Below, piece after piece: positions 35,740-46,655 of a stretch of 64,000 bases of DNA. A program made the translations under genes and the position numbers. This stretch comes from Puccinia triticina (taxonomy: Eukaryota > Basidiomycota > Pucciniomycetes > Pucciniales > Pucciniaceae). The stretch spans positions 2,604,001 through 2,668,000 of the forward strand of contig NC_070558.1 in assembly GCF_026914185.1 (NCBI RefSeq), read 5' to 3'. Numbering within the stretch: the first letter of the stretch is position 1; each line of letters starts with the position of its first letter. The notes under the pieces were generated by a model. The model was given only the letters and a program-made list of their open reading frames with translations. It did no database searches and was not told the DNA's origin.

Positions 35740-35971
35740 CCAACATGTGCTATCAAAAACATCCGGACAAGCGACTGACCTCCTCCTCAACGCCTCAAGT
35801 TCACTTTGCTGCAACCAATGATCCTACCGCTCCTACCACAAAGACAAACAGGCCTACTTCCTTTCTCTCTAACTTGATCATCTCCCTTTTCTTTTCCCTT
35901 CTTTTCTAATCACCTCTAGATAGTCATCTCTAGCTCTTGCCTCAGCCCCTCTGGTCATGAGTCAGGGGGGG

Positions 35972-36258
35972 TGTTAGAATTATGTCCCATGCCCAGAAGA
36001 GGGTTTATTTCCTTTTTTTTCCTTTTCTTTCCATGAGGGTCCTTTAGCCCCCTAGGCCCCTCTTAGGCCCCTTTTTATCCATGCATTTCATTCGTCCCCT
36101 CATGAAATACAACCCCCACTTAGTTCTGAGCCCATATCAGTGAGACATGCTCTTTTGAGACTTCTCATCTGTTGTACTGATTCCCTGCACAGATTCTGTG
36201 CTTGATCATTTCCCAGCTCACCATTCTCAGTCTCAGGCCTTTGGCCATTATTTCTTCA
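35972..36258 (+). repeat. Right LTR
   Basis: 287 bp, preceded by a G-rich polypurine tract and followed by the GATAT duplication. Confidence 0.9.
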
Positions 36259-37445
36259 GATATGCCTCTGGCAATACTGTAAGTGTCTTTGGCACCATGA
36301 TATTTTTGAAGGATGACCTCCTCAAAAATGTATGGGCCAGGAATGAGAAAAAAGAAGTCAAAAACACAAAAAATGTAATTTTTTGGTGTTTTTAATGTTT
36401 TTGGAGGTTTTTCCGTTGAATATCTCCAAAATACTCGAATATTTGACAAATCAGTATTCGATGGGCCAAAGAAACGCTTCAAATACCACCGTGCTATGGT
36501 CTGGTTGGGTGGTAGAAACTCTCCGTGTTGTAGCAATTGCAAAAGCTCCTCAAGTAAGTCTTTAACTACAATAATACCAATGAGTAGTAAGATAGTAGAA
36601 TCTGATATGAAGAAGTGAGAGAAGATAAAAGCCCCCCAAAAGGTCCCTGTTCCTCCACTCCCTCCACCCGCATAACTCCGCTCCCAGCCAAAGTTGCCCA
36701 GATCCTTCCTTTCCCGCACTTGTCAAACTCCGCATGCATCAATTCCCAGCCTAGCACATCTCCAACGTGTGTTCTCCCGCACCCTCTGACTAGCCTCTGA
36801 CCCCAGTCTCTACCTGGCGCGTCCACCCCAATGTCATCCACTTCCGCTGCCCCAGTTCACCTGGTGCCAGTCCGCACTATTCAGTCTGTCCATGAGTCCC
36901 GCCAAAGTCCTACTCTGACCGTTCTGCTAAGTCTGCTTGTCCTAAGTGTGGCTTGAATCCCAGTCCTGCAGCTTCCCCATTTTCCAACTTTCCACATGAT
37001 TTCTAAGCAGTAAATTCAAGGTTCCACTCAGTCTACATATCAGAGGCATAAGCACGCATGCTCATCCCCTTTGTTTGGATATGCAGACTGAGCATTTATG
37101 ATTTGCTCAGCCACCCCACTACATTCCCGCATGTGCTGCAGTGAGCAGACATTCTACGCTGCTAGCCCCATATAAATTGCCACACCGGTCTGTGCCGGCA
37201 TCAAGAGCTTTTTCTTTCTCTCTTGCTGGTTGGTACTGACCAGCCATCAAGGTTGTGTGTACTTAACTCTTGCACCTGCCATCGAGGTTTCATGTACAAA
37301 TGGCAGGTGACAACTGCCTGGGGGTGAGATTCACATTTTGTCAGTGCAAAAAAATCCGGATTTTGACACCTGTTTGCGGGCTGTGTAAGCTACAAAGCAT
37401 GAGTTGCCAGATTCATAATCTAACATCCTAATTGAACCTGGGTTG

Positions 37446-37690
37446 GGCTAATATGTATCTGGCAACTCAGGCTTTGTAGCTTAGTGGTAAAGCAGGCACC
37501 TAGATTTAGCCCAACCTGGGTTCATTTCCTGGTTGAGCAATTTCTTTTCTGACAGATTTACAGTCTTGAGCTCAAAGAGCCAAGTGTACCTGCAGAGGAG
37601 TGAGCACACCAGTGGGTCTAGGAGAGCCTTAGGGCATCCAGATTCCCAGAGGATTTTAGATTATTAATTTGGCAACTCAGTCTTTGTAGC

Positions 37691-37722
<32 letters not shown>

Positions 37723-37767
37723 AACCCGGGTTCAAGTCCTGGTGGAGCCATTTCTTTTCTGACTATG
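37446..37767 (+). repeat. tRNA-derived SINE dimer, plus orientation
   Basis: Two units, each starting near TGGCAACTCAG. A box at about 37474 (TAGCTTAGTGGTAAAGC) and again at about 37688. B boxes GGTTCATTTCC (about 37519) and GGTTCAAGTCC (about 37730). Both end GAGC(A/C)ATTTCTTTTCTGAC. Inverted relative to the minus-strand SINE copies ending near 37445, so together they form a long palindrome. The tRNA fold is not canonical beyond the boxes. Confidence 0.75.
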
Positions 37768-38626
37768 TCAACCAAGAGATATGAGAGTGAGCTCAGTGGT
37801 TATTTGCAAGGTAAGGTATGTTATGAGGTGTTAAAAGGTTTGTTATAATGGTCATGGTAAAGCTATGGTTGGCATGTAAATAACTTGTGAGTGAGCTGAG
37901 GGAAAAAGAACTGGGGGGAGAGAGTCCCTTATATAGAAAGATTTGAGGGATTTTAGCTCGAGGGCAGCCCCTGGATGAGGGATTTTAGCTGGTGGACTGT
38001 GTACAAGTGGTTTCAGAAGATACTCCATACAGGCCAAAAGTGGGGTGAAAAATGAAAGATTATCACCAGGGGGGATCTGTCACACTTTCTGCAGAGTGCC
38101 ATACTGTTATTTCTTTCTGTAACCTTTCCAAAAGCCAACTGCTTGTGCATGTGTGATTCAAGCCTAATTGATGTTCATTTGCTGTTGAACTCCTCATTTC
38201 TTCTCTAATAAATAAATAAGCTACCAGGAAAGTATGGGGAAGATTTGATTTCAATTGAACCAACCAAACTACTAGAAGATAGGAGAGGAAAGGTAACAGA
38301 AATTCAGTGTACATAAACAACACAAATTAATGTATCATTCTCCAGAACACTCTCAATCTGCTTTTTCAAGCCACAAAGAACTTTGTGAGTATCAAATTCC
38401 TCCTTGAAATAAGCATTTAGAGCACCCACTATCAAATTCCTCATTTAGTGGGAAAATCCAAGTCTGTTATGTGTGGTATTAGGAGATCATCCAAGCAGTG
38501 TTTTATGACATCATCATGAGAGCCAGGGAAAAAGAACTCAGATGTTTTTCTTAATTCTAGAAAGACTTGGAAATAAAAGAAGGAGAAGTGTCCCCCAATG
38601 ATGTCAAATTGATCATTTGGTATTTC

Positions 38627-38957
38627 CAATGGCGGGCTTCTATGCTACACTATGCTACAGAGCCACTTCACATTATTGTAGCAGAGCTAACAGAGGTCCT
38701 TTATTTTCTGTAGTGTTAGTGTGCCACTAGGGCCCCTACACTGCGTTACGCCATGCTACAGCGCTTTTAGTGCCAACAAACTCCAAAAACCATTAAAAAG
38801 CAATGTAGCGCAGCGTAGCCTTGCCTTTTTTGTGCCCTGTGCGCAGAGCGTTAGCTAAGATACCCCACAATTTTGTGAACGCTACACTCAATTTTAAGGT
38901 AATTCTGCTACGCTACAACACTCTAACACAGTGGTTAGCATAGCTGGACCACCGTTG
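38627..38957. mobile_element. GCTACGCTA-family MITE, diverged copy
   Basis: Starts CAATGGCGGGCTTCTATGCT, ends AGCATAGCTGGACCACCGTTG. Flanks GTATTTC and GTAGTTC (38620-38626, 38958-38964) are a 7-bp duplication with one mismatch. The interior is the most decayed of the four near-complete copies. Confidence 0.75.
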
Positions 38958-38979
38958 GTAGTTCATTGGTAAAGATCTG

Positions 38980-39050
38980 TGTATTCTCTAGCCTTCTTGA
39001 AAGCAAGATGGGGATTGAACCTACCAATTTACGGTCATTCATATAATCAT
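38980..39050 (-). repeat. tRNA-like fragment
   Basis: The complement reads GGTAGGTTCAATCCCCATC with a B-box match near 39015. No complete cloverleaf seen. Similar B-box-like stretches occur near 30518 and 30600. Confidence 0.3.
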
Positions 39051-39529
39051 CCTTGTGAGGTTGGTTGAAAGGGAGATATCCCGTACACCTGAGCAGCAGG
39101 AAACACCCAATTACCTGTAGTGGTGTGAATTTCTCAATCAAAGATGTTTGAGATTGTTAAGCTTTTTTTAATAAGCATCATGAGCCATTTAAAAATGGCA
39201 GGAACAATGATTGGTGTGGGAAACAAAATAAACACAACTTCTTTTGGATCTGTGACAGGAGGCAGGTGCCTTTCTTGGCTGGTCCCTGTGTTATTGGCCA
39301 ACATCTCCTTTGACATTTGCTGAAATGTTGCTTGGGAGAGGACAGGTCATCAAATACAGGCTGATTGTGCCCTTGGGCCACATTTTCCCTTGTAGTTGTG
39401 CATCAAAGGCCAAGGGAGATCTGCTTCACAGAAGCATTTTCCAGCATGGGTACCAGAATTAGAAGCACCCCTGGTGAACCCACAAAAAGCACCTTGAGGG
39501 TCTTGGGGGAGTCACCCCCAAAGTCCACC

Positions 39530-39870
39530 GTGCTGCTGTCTGATGCCTGTCCACCCTCATGTTTGTGCAAATTTCACGGTGGACATCAGGCAGTATTTAA
39601 AAACTCTTCAACTCTCCTCCTACCCAATAACATAAGGCAAGTCCCTATGTTTGTGGAGGGGGGATTCTGTCCCGCAGGGACCCTAGGTCCCTGCGAGATG
39701 GTATCCCCCAATGCTTTTCCACTCTCATGTTCGCCCAAACGTCACGGTGGACATCAGACATTGTTGACCAACTCCTCAACTCCACTCCAAACCACTAATT
39801 TAACCAAGTCCCTCTATTTTTGGAGGGGGAGACGCCGTCCCGCAAAGACCCTCGCTTCCTTTGGAGGCTT
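39530..39870. repeat. Tandem duplication, ~170-bp unit
   Basis: Two diverged copies of a block with CTCATGTT, TCACGGTGGACATCAG, CTCTTCAACTC/CTCCTCAACTC and GTCCCGCA. The 186-codon open frame 39365-39925 across it is a repeat translation; no domain. Confidence 0.65.
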
Positions 39871-40786
39871 GCACTTTGCGCAAGTAGCGCTGTACCAGGC
39901 TCTCCAAAAAAAGAGACTTTTGTGAAGTTAGTCCTACCCACCAGCTAGATGTGCTCTTGGAGACACATCCCATGCAATACCACTGCATCTTTACAGTGAA
40001 ACATGCTCTGCTTCCCCCAAAATATAGAATGCTCTTACCACACACAACACTCAATTTACAACCCAATATCCCTCTGTACATGCATTTCCTGGAAAAAGAG
40101 CAGAATCAGCCCCCACTTATCTTAGCTTCTATTTGTGCTAACAAAATAACATATTCTAATTCAGTACAAAGGAGGGTGCAACCACAGAAAAAAATAATAC
40201 AACTAATTGTCATTAATGGACTTGCTGACCCCGCGCTAGTAGCAAGTGTATTACTGCTTCTTGCAGCTTGAGCGTGCCAAGCCAGCAACACATTTTCAGG
40301 TGTAGAATTTGATCATGAGATAGGATTACACTTACAAAAACTGGACATCCCAAGCATGTATACTCTATATGCTCTGCTTGCCAATCATTTAGTTGCATAA
40401 GTAGCCAAGTAATGCCCACTTGATCCTGCCATCAATGCCATTTTATTGTTGTTGATCACAAAAAAGTGTTTTCCAACTTCCAGGGCGCCTGTTTACCCTG
40501 AAAGGAAAGCAATGAGTCCAGAAATAATGAGGAAATGTCCCCCATTACAAGTCATGAATTTTGCACATAATTATTCCTTTGGGCTTGTCATGGGTGAGTA
40601 CATGATACATCTGTCCATAACATGAGAGGATGGCCACCTGCATCTGGCAGATTTTAAGAATTGCAAAGCTGAAAAATTGACAGAAATTGAAAATGGAGAT
40701 GATTTAAACCAATCAATAGAAGGGCCACCTGTTGGAACTGAGACTTTTGAGTGGAGACAACAAAGCAAGAGCAGGGCTGTGGAGAC

Positions 40787-42282
40787 AGGACCCTGGAAAT
40801 CCCCGACCAAGCTGCCTCATGTAATTTTTGCTGATTTTGGGTTTTGGATATGTGGGGAAATTGGGTTTTTCCCAATTGAACCCAGTTTGGATACAAAGTA
40901 CATGAGGAGGATTTTTTGAGAGAAAGCCCCAACGGGGCAAAACTAGACAAAAAAAGCCTTTTTTTGGCCGGGAATTGAACCCAAGACCTACATGGTTGGT
41001 TTTTCTTTCCAGGCAAGCCCAAAATATACCAACTACATCAGGAACATCTTCAAAAAATAAACCAATTTAGATACTTATTTGGTGATTTACATGAGGAGCA
41101 TTTTGCAAAAAAATGCACCAGAGGAGATTTTGACGCACTCTCCAGAGAGTGCCATACTTTACCCTTTTTCTGCAACTGTGCTGGATGCCTTTGATGAAAG
41201 TAGTGCAAGAATTAATGAAAAATTCTGGAACTAATCCACAAATGATTTGAAACTGATCCTGGATTCAGGCATAAACCATCCAGAAGTCATGCAGAAGTCA
41301 ACTGTAAAACAACTGGAATGCGGTTGAAACCACTAAGACACAATCACCACAATCAAAGCATAATTCCATTTGAAGTGTTTGGTAATTAAGATGAATGATT
41401 GGGTTTCAATTCATATCATTTATATGCACATGAAGGTGGTAATTGTTTTCACTTTTCTAATGTAACTGTCATGTGCGCGTGTGTAAGTTTGTTACAAATT
41501 GCAGGTTGGGCCTCCCGTGGATCAACAACATGTACATCCCTGTTAGAATGATGTGAAAGGCCCATCTGAATTGGCATATTTCCCTAAATAAGGCCAGTAT
41601 CATCTAGAATTGAGCCAAAAAAGGATGAAAGTATGGTGAAAATATGAGTCAAGTCAAGCTTGGAGGTGTGTGGTCACAGATTTCAGATAGACATCCTGGC
41701 TTCTTCACATATATAAGCTTGTGAGTTGTTTTTGTGTTTGTTTGTTTTCCAATGTCTCCATGCACATGAATGTGAGTTTTTTTCCACTTTGCCAATGTCA
41801 CCTTTGTGTACGCGCGTACATTAGGGTGACAGATCACTGGAGGCGCCTTTCACAGCTCCATTACAAGTAAAAACTGGTCAGAAAGCCATGAAAGCCCCCG
41901 CAGGTCACATTTACGTTGTTTGGAACCCCTTTGACATAGAGAAATTGATCAACAGAAATTCACCATAAATGAGTAATAGTTGGGCATTGATTAACTATGA
42001 TTTCATGACAGATTGTAATTAAGTTATACTTAGAAAATTAAGTGGTTCTATACAACCTTGCACAAGGTCCTGTGATAATTCCGCATCACTTCTGACACAC
42101 TTCCCATTGACTTCTGAAGAATTTATCAATCATTTCCTAATCCACATCAGACTCACATCAGACCCAGAAGAACATAAAATTAGACTCTGGCACTCCCTGG
42201 AGAGTGTGTCAAAGTCTCCCCTGGTGATGTCCCCTGGATACATGTTACATGAGGCGGCTTGGTAGGGGCTCTCTGGGGTCCT
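40787..42282. mobile_element. AGGACCCCGG-family TIR element, copy 2 (interrupted)
   Basis: Left end AGGACCCTGGAAATCCCC, right end GGGGCTCTCTGGGGTCCT. GTGGAGAC duplicated exactly (40779-40786, 42283-42290), 8 bp as in copy 1. The middle is occupied by a CACTA-like element at 41116-42226; removing it leaves about 385 bp, the size of copy 1. Confidence 0.85.
41116..42226. mobile_element. 1.1-kb CACTA-like element
   Basis: Left end CACCAGAGGAGATTTTGACG...GAGTGCCATA, right end the near complement ending AAGTCTCCCCTGGTG. ATG duplicated (41113-41115, 42227-42229). The ends resemble those of the 38064-43076 element in which it is nested. No transposase. Confidence 0.8.
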
Positions 42283-43713
42283 GTGGAGACTCAAGAAATG
42301 GGGCAGTGAGGATGACAAGGCTCACCGGATGCAGCTCAGGAGGTGGCACAAAAAATGAAGGATGAGAACCAATGGTTCGATTCACATGTAATTAGCACGG
42401 TATAAGTAGAATATGTACATGTGGTCAAACTATGGTTGAGAGAAAATAGGTTTATGAATAAAAACAGCGCCATAATGAATAGAAACACACACAAGAAGAC
42501 AAGTTACACTTGGAGAGTTGATAAGCTGATAGTGTCAAGGTTCATGACTACAAGATGTCGGTCAGACATACATATCTGAGATGGCAACAGGCTACAATGT
42601 CAAGGTTCATCAAGAGGGAGAAAATATGGGTAGAAAGGAAACTGGGAATTTGGGATGAGTAAGAGAAAAGAGATTAAATTTCAACACCACCACATCAGTA
42701 AAAAAAAGCTGGATTCATCCACAAATATGCCTACTTGTTTTAACTACATTTTCCTGAGGTGCTTGTAAGGCATATTTGTTGGTTTAATCATTAATCAAGA
42801 AGATTCCCCTCTCACACAAGTTGGCCCAGAATAGATTTCATCATTGCATAGAAATGGCCATTTTCATGGCATAAACGCAAGGTCCCCTTCAACTGATCAC
42901 CAACTCAATACTTGATCAACAGAGCAGCTGATCATACATTAGGCTACAGTTATCCTTGAAATGCTGTGGAAAATTACACAAGATTTATGGTAAACTCTAG
43001 CATCACATCAGTACCTGGGTCTGATGGAATTATGGTATGGCACTCTTTAGGGAGTGTGACAAATTCCCCCCTCATGTATGCCATACTAATGCAAGGAGTG
43101 CATAAACAAAGTGGGGAAATGTCAAATACAGGGGTACCTTGTGCAAGGGGTGCATAAAAGGTGTCAGACTAATGCAAGGAGTGCATAAACAAAGCGGGGA
43201 CATGTCAAATACAGAAGAAATGGGGTTGGTCCCCTGCATATGCAGTGGAGATAAGTAGGATAGAGTAGAGTATTTGTGTGTCTGGGGCTGAGTAGTGTGT
43301 ATACCTGGGAAAGGTGACTTGAGGGGTGTGAAAGGTTGATGAATGGGGCTGGCTGTGTCCATGGGGGGTCCAAGAGGGTGTAACTTCCCATCCAGTGGGG
43401 TTGCGGTGACGCTTCCAGTGGTGACTAGGGGTAAAGTAGGTTGTAGAATCCATTTCTGAGGTCTGTTTGATGGTATCTTGAGGCCTAGGGTGAGTCAATA
43501 TATGGTGTAGAAAAAACTTTTGATTTTTTACTTTTCCGTCTACCCCAACATCTGGAACTGGTCATAATTTGGTCCCTAGAATGTATGGGAGTCATTTTCC
43601 CAAAAAACGTAAGTTGTTTTTCCAACCCTCTGAAAGTAAAGATAATCTCCACCAGGAAAAAATTGTGCACTAAGGTGATACAAGTATGATATAAGCCCAT
43701 GATGAGGCTGTTA

Positions 43714-44388
43714 TGGTGTTGCAAGCGCGTCTGGGCACATACCCAACTCCCGCTTGGCCAAGTGCCTCCGGGGGTTGGGCATGTGCCCAGCGGGCTTGAT
43801 CGGGCAGGTTGCGCGGGGGGCAGAGCTTGGCACACAGCCAAGTCCCGCTTGGCCAAAATCAAGCTCTGGGCCGATGGGATCCGTGACTTGGCATGCAACA
43901 CGCCGGTCATCAGACGCCGGCCCTCGTCTCTGCCTAGGCAAGAACGATGTGCCCTTGAGGAGGGGAAATGTTCTCCCTTCTTGACATCACACATCAGACA
44001 TCAACAAGGGAGATTTTCCTTCTCAATGGCCGGTCTGTAGGCTGGTCATCGGGGAGGAAAGACTCCCTTCGTGGTGGTCAATACTTGTATCAATCATCAA
44101 GAAGTGAGTCTTCCCTTCTTGATGACCAGTTTGTAGACCGACCATCAAGGGGGGAAACTTCTCTCCTTGATGGCCGGCACAGCGTTTGGTGTGTGTGGCA
44201 CCCTTGCTTGAAATCAGCCCAGCGGGGCTTTGTGCCAAACCCCGCCCACTTTGCGATATGCCAAGCGGGGGTTGGGAGTGTGCCAGGCGGGCTTGAGGAT
44301 CGGCCAAGCGTGCTTTAGCATTGGCCACGCGCACTTGGCCTTTTTTTGGCCAAACTTTGGTGAGTGCCCAGACGGGCTTGCAACACCA
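43714..44388. mobile_element. 675-bp TIR element with TA duplication
   Basis: TGGTGTTGCAAGCGCGTCTG at the left and CAGACGGGCTTGCAACACCA at the right are inverted. TA on each side fits a Tc1/mariner-type target. The interior contains inverted CAAGCGGGA/TTGGC motifs and GATGGCCGG-type repeats like those at 31.7-32.9 kb. Confidence 0.75.
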
Positions 44389-44489
44389 TACTACATTGTG
44401 TGTGTGAACCATTTCAGTTACAGGCAAGGTTTATAACTTTACAAAGTGTGAGATCTGTTGACAGAGGAGTGTAACTTCTGAGGGGGGAG

Positions 44490-44605
44490 GGGGAGGGATG
44501 GGGTTGCCAGGATATGAACCGGGGATATCTGCAGGTGAGCAGTCTGCAAGAACTCCAGGTTACAATGGTCTTCCCCCATTAGACCATCTTGGCCCCAACT
44601 TTGTT
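44490..44605 (-). repeat. tRNA-like sequence (second type)
   Basis: The complement reads GGCCAAGATGGTCTAATGG, an A-box-like start, and later CCCCGGTTCATATCCTGG, a B box, about 60 nt apart, as in a class-II (Leu/Ser) tRNA. The acceptor stem does not pair well, so I treat it as a tRNA pseudogene or SINE head. Confidence 0.4.
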
Positions 44606-44651
44606 GTTTGGGAAAGCCAAAGACTACATCACTGCAAGAAAAAGTCAAGTA

Positions 44652-44772
44652 CAGTTGAGTCTCTATTAAGCCATACCACTCAGTGGGTTAACAAGTCATG
44701 TGTACCTGCCATTTTGCAATGTTGGTGGATAGATCAGGAAAAATGTTGCATGCGTTAATAGGGACTCAACTG
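44652..44772. mobile_element. pogo/Tigger-like MITE
   Basis: CAGTTGAGTCTCTATTAA at the left, TTAATAGGGACTCAACTG at the right, TA on both sides. Ends of the CAGTNGAGTCYCTATTAA type are typical of pogo-group MITEs. 121 bp, non-coding. Confidence 0.85.
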
Positions 44773-45272
44773 TAACTGCAAGCAATTGACATGAACTCCA
44801 AGCAGGCTTGTGGTATTCCACAAGCCTTTTTCAAGGCTTACTTAGGGTGTTCAGAATTGATTTTTGAATATCATTTTACATGAAATAATAAGATTTATCT
44901 AAGTTTTCAGAGGTGTTTGAAATGAAGAGAACCCTCAACTTTCACCCCATCAAACATTTGGACATGTAGCTCTTATGATTTTATGTAGAAAGTAGTTTGA
45001 AAATAAATTTTGAGCACCATAACTGTTTACCAAGCTTCAATGCACATTCACTGTGCAGAAAGCACTTATGTGTGTTTGGGTGGAGCTAGAATAGCAGTTC
45101 CACAGCAGTTCATAATCCACCTGTCAACTGCTAGCAGTTGAGCAAGTCTTTCTTGTAGTGCATAAGCAGATTGGTGAGAGCTCCTGCAAACAAATTTTTA
45201 TGAATTTATCATTTACACATTTGTGCATGCATAAATCCCAAATTTGAACACCTTCATTGTTAGATGATTATG

Positions 45273-45320
45273 GTTTTTTTTTTTTTTCTTTTGGGGGGGG
45301 GGGGGGGGGGGGTGGGGGGT
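45273..45320. repeat. Poly-T / poly-G tract
   Basis: A T run followed by about twenty G. Length uncertain. Confidence 0.85.
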
Positions 45321-46600
45321 GAGACAGCTTGGTATGTAAATTTTGATGTAGATAATAGATAACTTCAGTCAAACTGTGCAGCCATTTCTGACAGAATTTT
45401 CTGGCCTGGTGGCAAGACCTGCCTGGCAGATTTGTACACTTCTGCTCTTGGGGCTGGATGATTTTTACATAAAAAAACCCAAAAATGTGAAGCCTGTCAG
45501 ACACAATTGGCAGGGGACTTTGGCTTTGAAAACACTGGTCAGTGGATCTGCCTATGACAGAGGACACTAGAGTATGTACACTCCACAGCAGGTAGCCTCA
45601 AGTCATTGGATAAATTGGTGTTCAAAGCTGACTGCATGTGTATAAATGTGTCAACACAAAATCATAATACCTTTGGTTGGAATTATGTAAGCAGGTCCCC
45701 GCCAACATTTGTCTGCAAAAACCTATGAATACCCAAAATCTGGTGATTAAAGTTTTTTTTGCTATGCTACATTCTTATCTGTATCACAGTTCAAGTCTTA
45801 GTATGGCTGATCATGCCTTTCAGACCTTTTGAGATCATCAAATCCAATCTCACACCCTTTACTGGAGGACTTCCTATTGCCTATATGGCTTGATTTTGAG
45901 GGAGGCACTAAACCTTGTTTTTTGGTGAGAAATTGATCTCAATCAAATTTCACCAGCCAATAATGTTTAGCTGTTCCTTCTGGCTGAAAAATTTAAGCAG
46001 ACAGGAAGTGCTCCACTTGGCTGCTGCTTAGGGGTTATCAAATCCAGGCTAGCAGATGTATATGTATGTCACATGGCCAATCTTTGCGCCGATTTATTTT
46101 TATGTATGTACAGGAGATAGCTGATCTGAGGGGATGCGCATGCACAGATGAGACCTTCGTCCCTTATGTACTGATGAAGCACAGCCAGATCCCCAAACCT
46201 TGTTTTGCTTTCTGTCCAACCGCGGGATCGGAAGGTGGAGTGTATCAGAGTGTGCCTGTCACGCTGCTGTCACGGCTCCTCCGCATCTTCCCAACCCATT
46301 CTCCTCTGGCTCGTCCCTTTTCCTGCCGCCAACCGCTTCAAGCAAGAGAAAAGCACGAAACAAGCCGAGCACCACCCGAGTCGCAAAGGAAAAGGAAATT
46401 GTTAAATAGCCTGTCTGCGTTTCACCCAGCGTAGTCCCGACAACAACACCCACTGAGTTGTTAGCACGACTCGCCCTCCTCCCTACCATCATCTCTCTCA
46501 CCCGTCCTTACCTAGTCAGCCTCCCCTAGTGACTACATACTCCGTAGATCTAAGCACCAATCCAGCCAACCTTTGTATCTCTCCTCTTTCCTCCTCTCGT
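45321..46600. other. No gene recognised
   Basis: AT-rich to about 46.0 kb, then CT-rich sequence (46.3-46.65 kb) of the kind seen in fungal promoters. The 122-codon frame at 46066 has no recognised motif. Confidence 0.4.
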
Positions 46601-46655
46601 TCTCCCCCTCAAGCTCATCATAACCGACTCGAACCTGTGAGCCGTCCCGAACCGA

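Larger units (their letters stand above)
33654..36258 (+). mobile_element. Short non-autonomous Copia-like LTR retrotransposon
   Basis: Direct LTRs at 33654-33929 and 35972-36258, starting TGTTAGAATTAT and ending TTATTTCTTCA. GATAT is duplicated exactly at 33649-33653 and 36259-36263. A GGTTAGAAGCCCAAT sequence after the left LTR resembles the half-tRNA-iMet primer site seen at 59928. AGTCAGGGGGG before the right LTR is a polypurine tract. The interior encodes only gag; no protease, integrase or RT. It is interrupted at 34788-35739 by an LTR-like element. Confidence 0.9.
31559..37385. mobile_element. 5.8-kb CACTA-like element with nested insertions
   Basis: Left end CACAGACTGCAAACAGGTG, right end CACCTGTTTGCGGGCTGTG; the inverted match goes on through AAATCCGGATTTTG and more than 100 bp further (CAGTTGTCACCTGCC... 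against GGCAGGTGACAACTG). TAA flanks both ends (31556-31558, 37386-37388). It carries long subterminal repeats (31.69-32.93 and 37.17-37.33 kb) and an LTR retrotransposon at 33.65-36.26 kb. No transposase seen, so non-autonomous. Inserted at the same SINE position as the 111-bp element. Confidence 0.8.
38064..43076. mobile_element. 5.0-kb CACTA-like element
   Basis: Left end CACCAGGGGGGATCTGTCAC...GAGTGCCATA; right end TATGGCACTC...GTGTGAC..CCCCCCTCATG is its complement. TAT duplicated (38061-38063, 43077-43079). Interrupts the family B element, whose sequence continues across the site. The interior holds a hAT-like MITE, a tandem duplication and the 40787-42282 element; no transposase recognised. 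Confidence 0.75.
37775..43545 (+). mobile_element. LTR-like family B, copy split by a 5-kb element
   Basis: 37775-38063 and 43077-43545 match consecutive parts of the complete copy (34788-35739). The left piece ends GGGGTGAAAAATGAAAGATTAT; the right begins TATGCCATACTAATGCAAGG. It ends near TTTTCCGTCTACCCCAACA. The intervening sequence is the CACTA-like element 38064-43076. Confidence 0.7.

Noticed and set aside
37475..37760. Functional tRNA genes with A and B boxes
   Set aside because: Acceptor and anticodon stems do not fold to a standard cloverleaf, and the units repeat with a non-tRNA body; they are SINE heads.
39365..39925. 186-codon open frame as a gene
   Set aside because: Covers a diverged tandem duplication inside a transposon; no domain or splice support.
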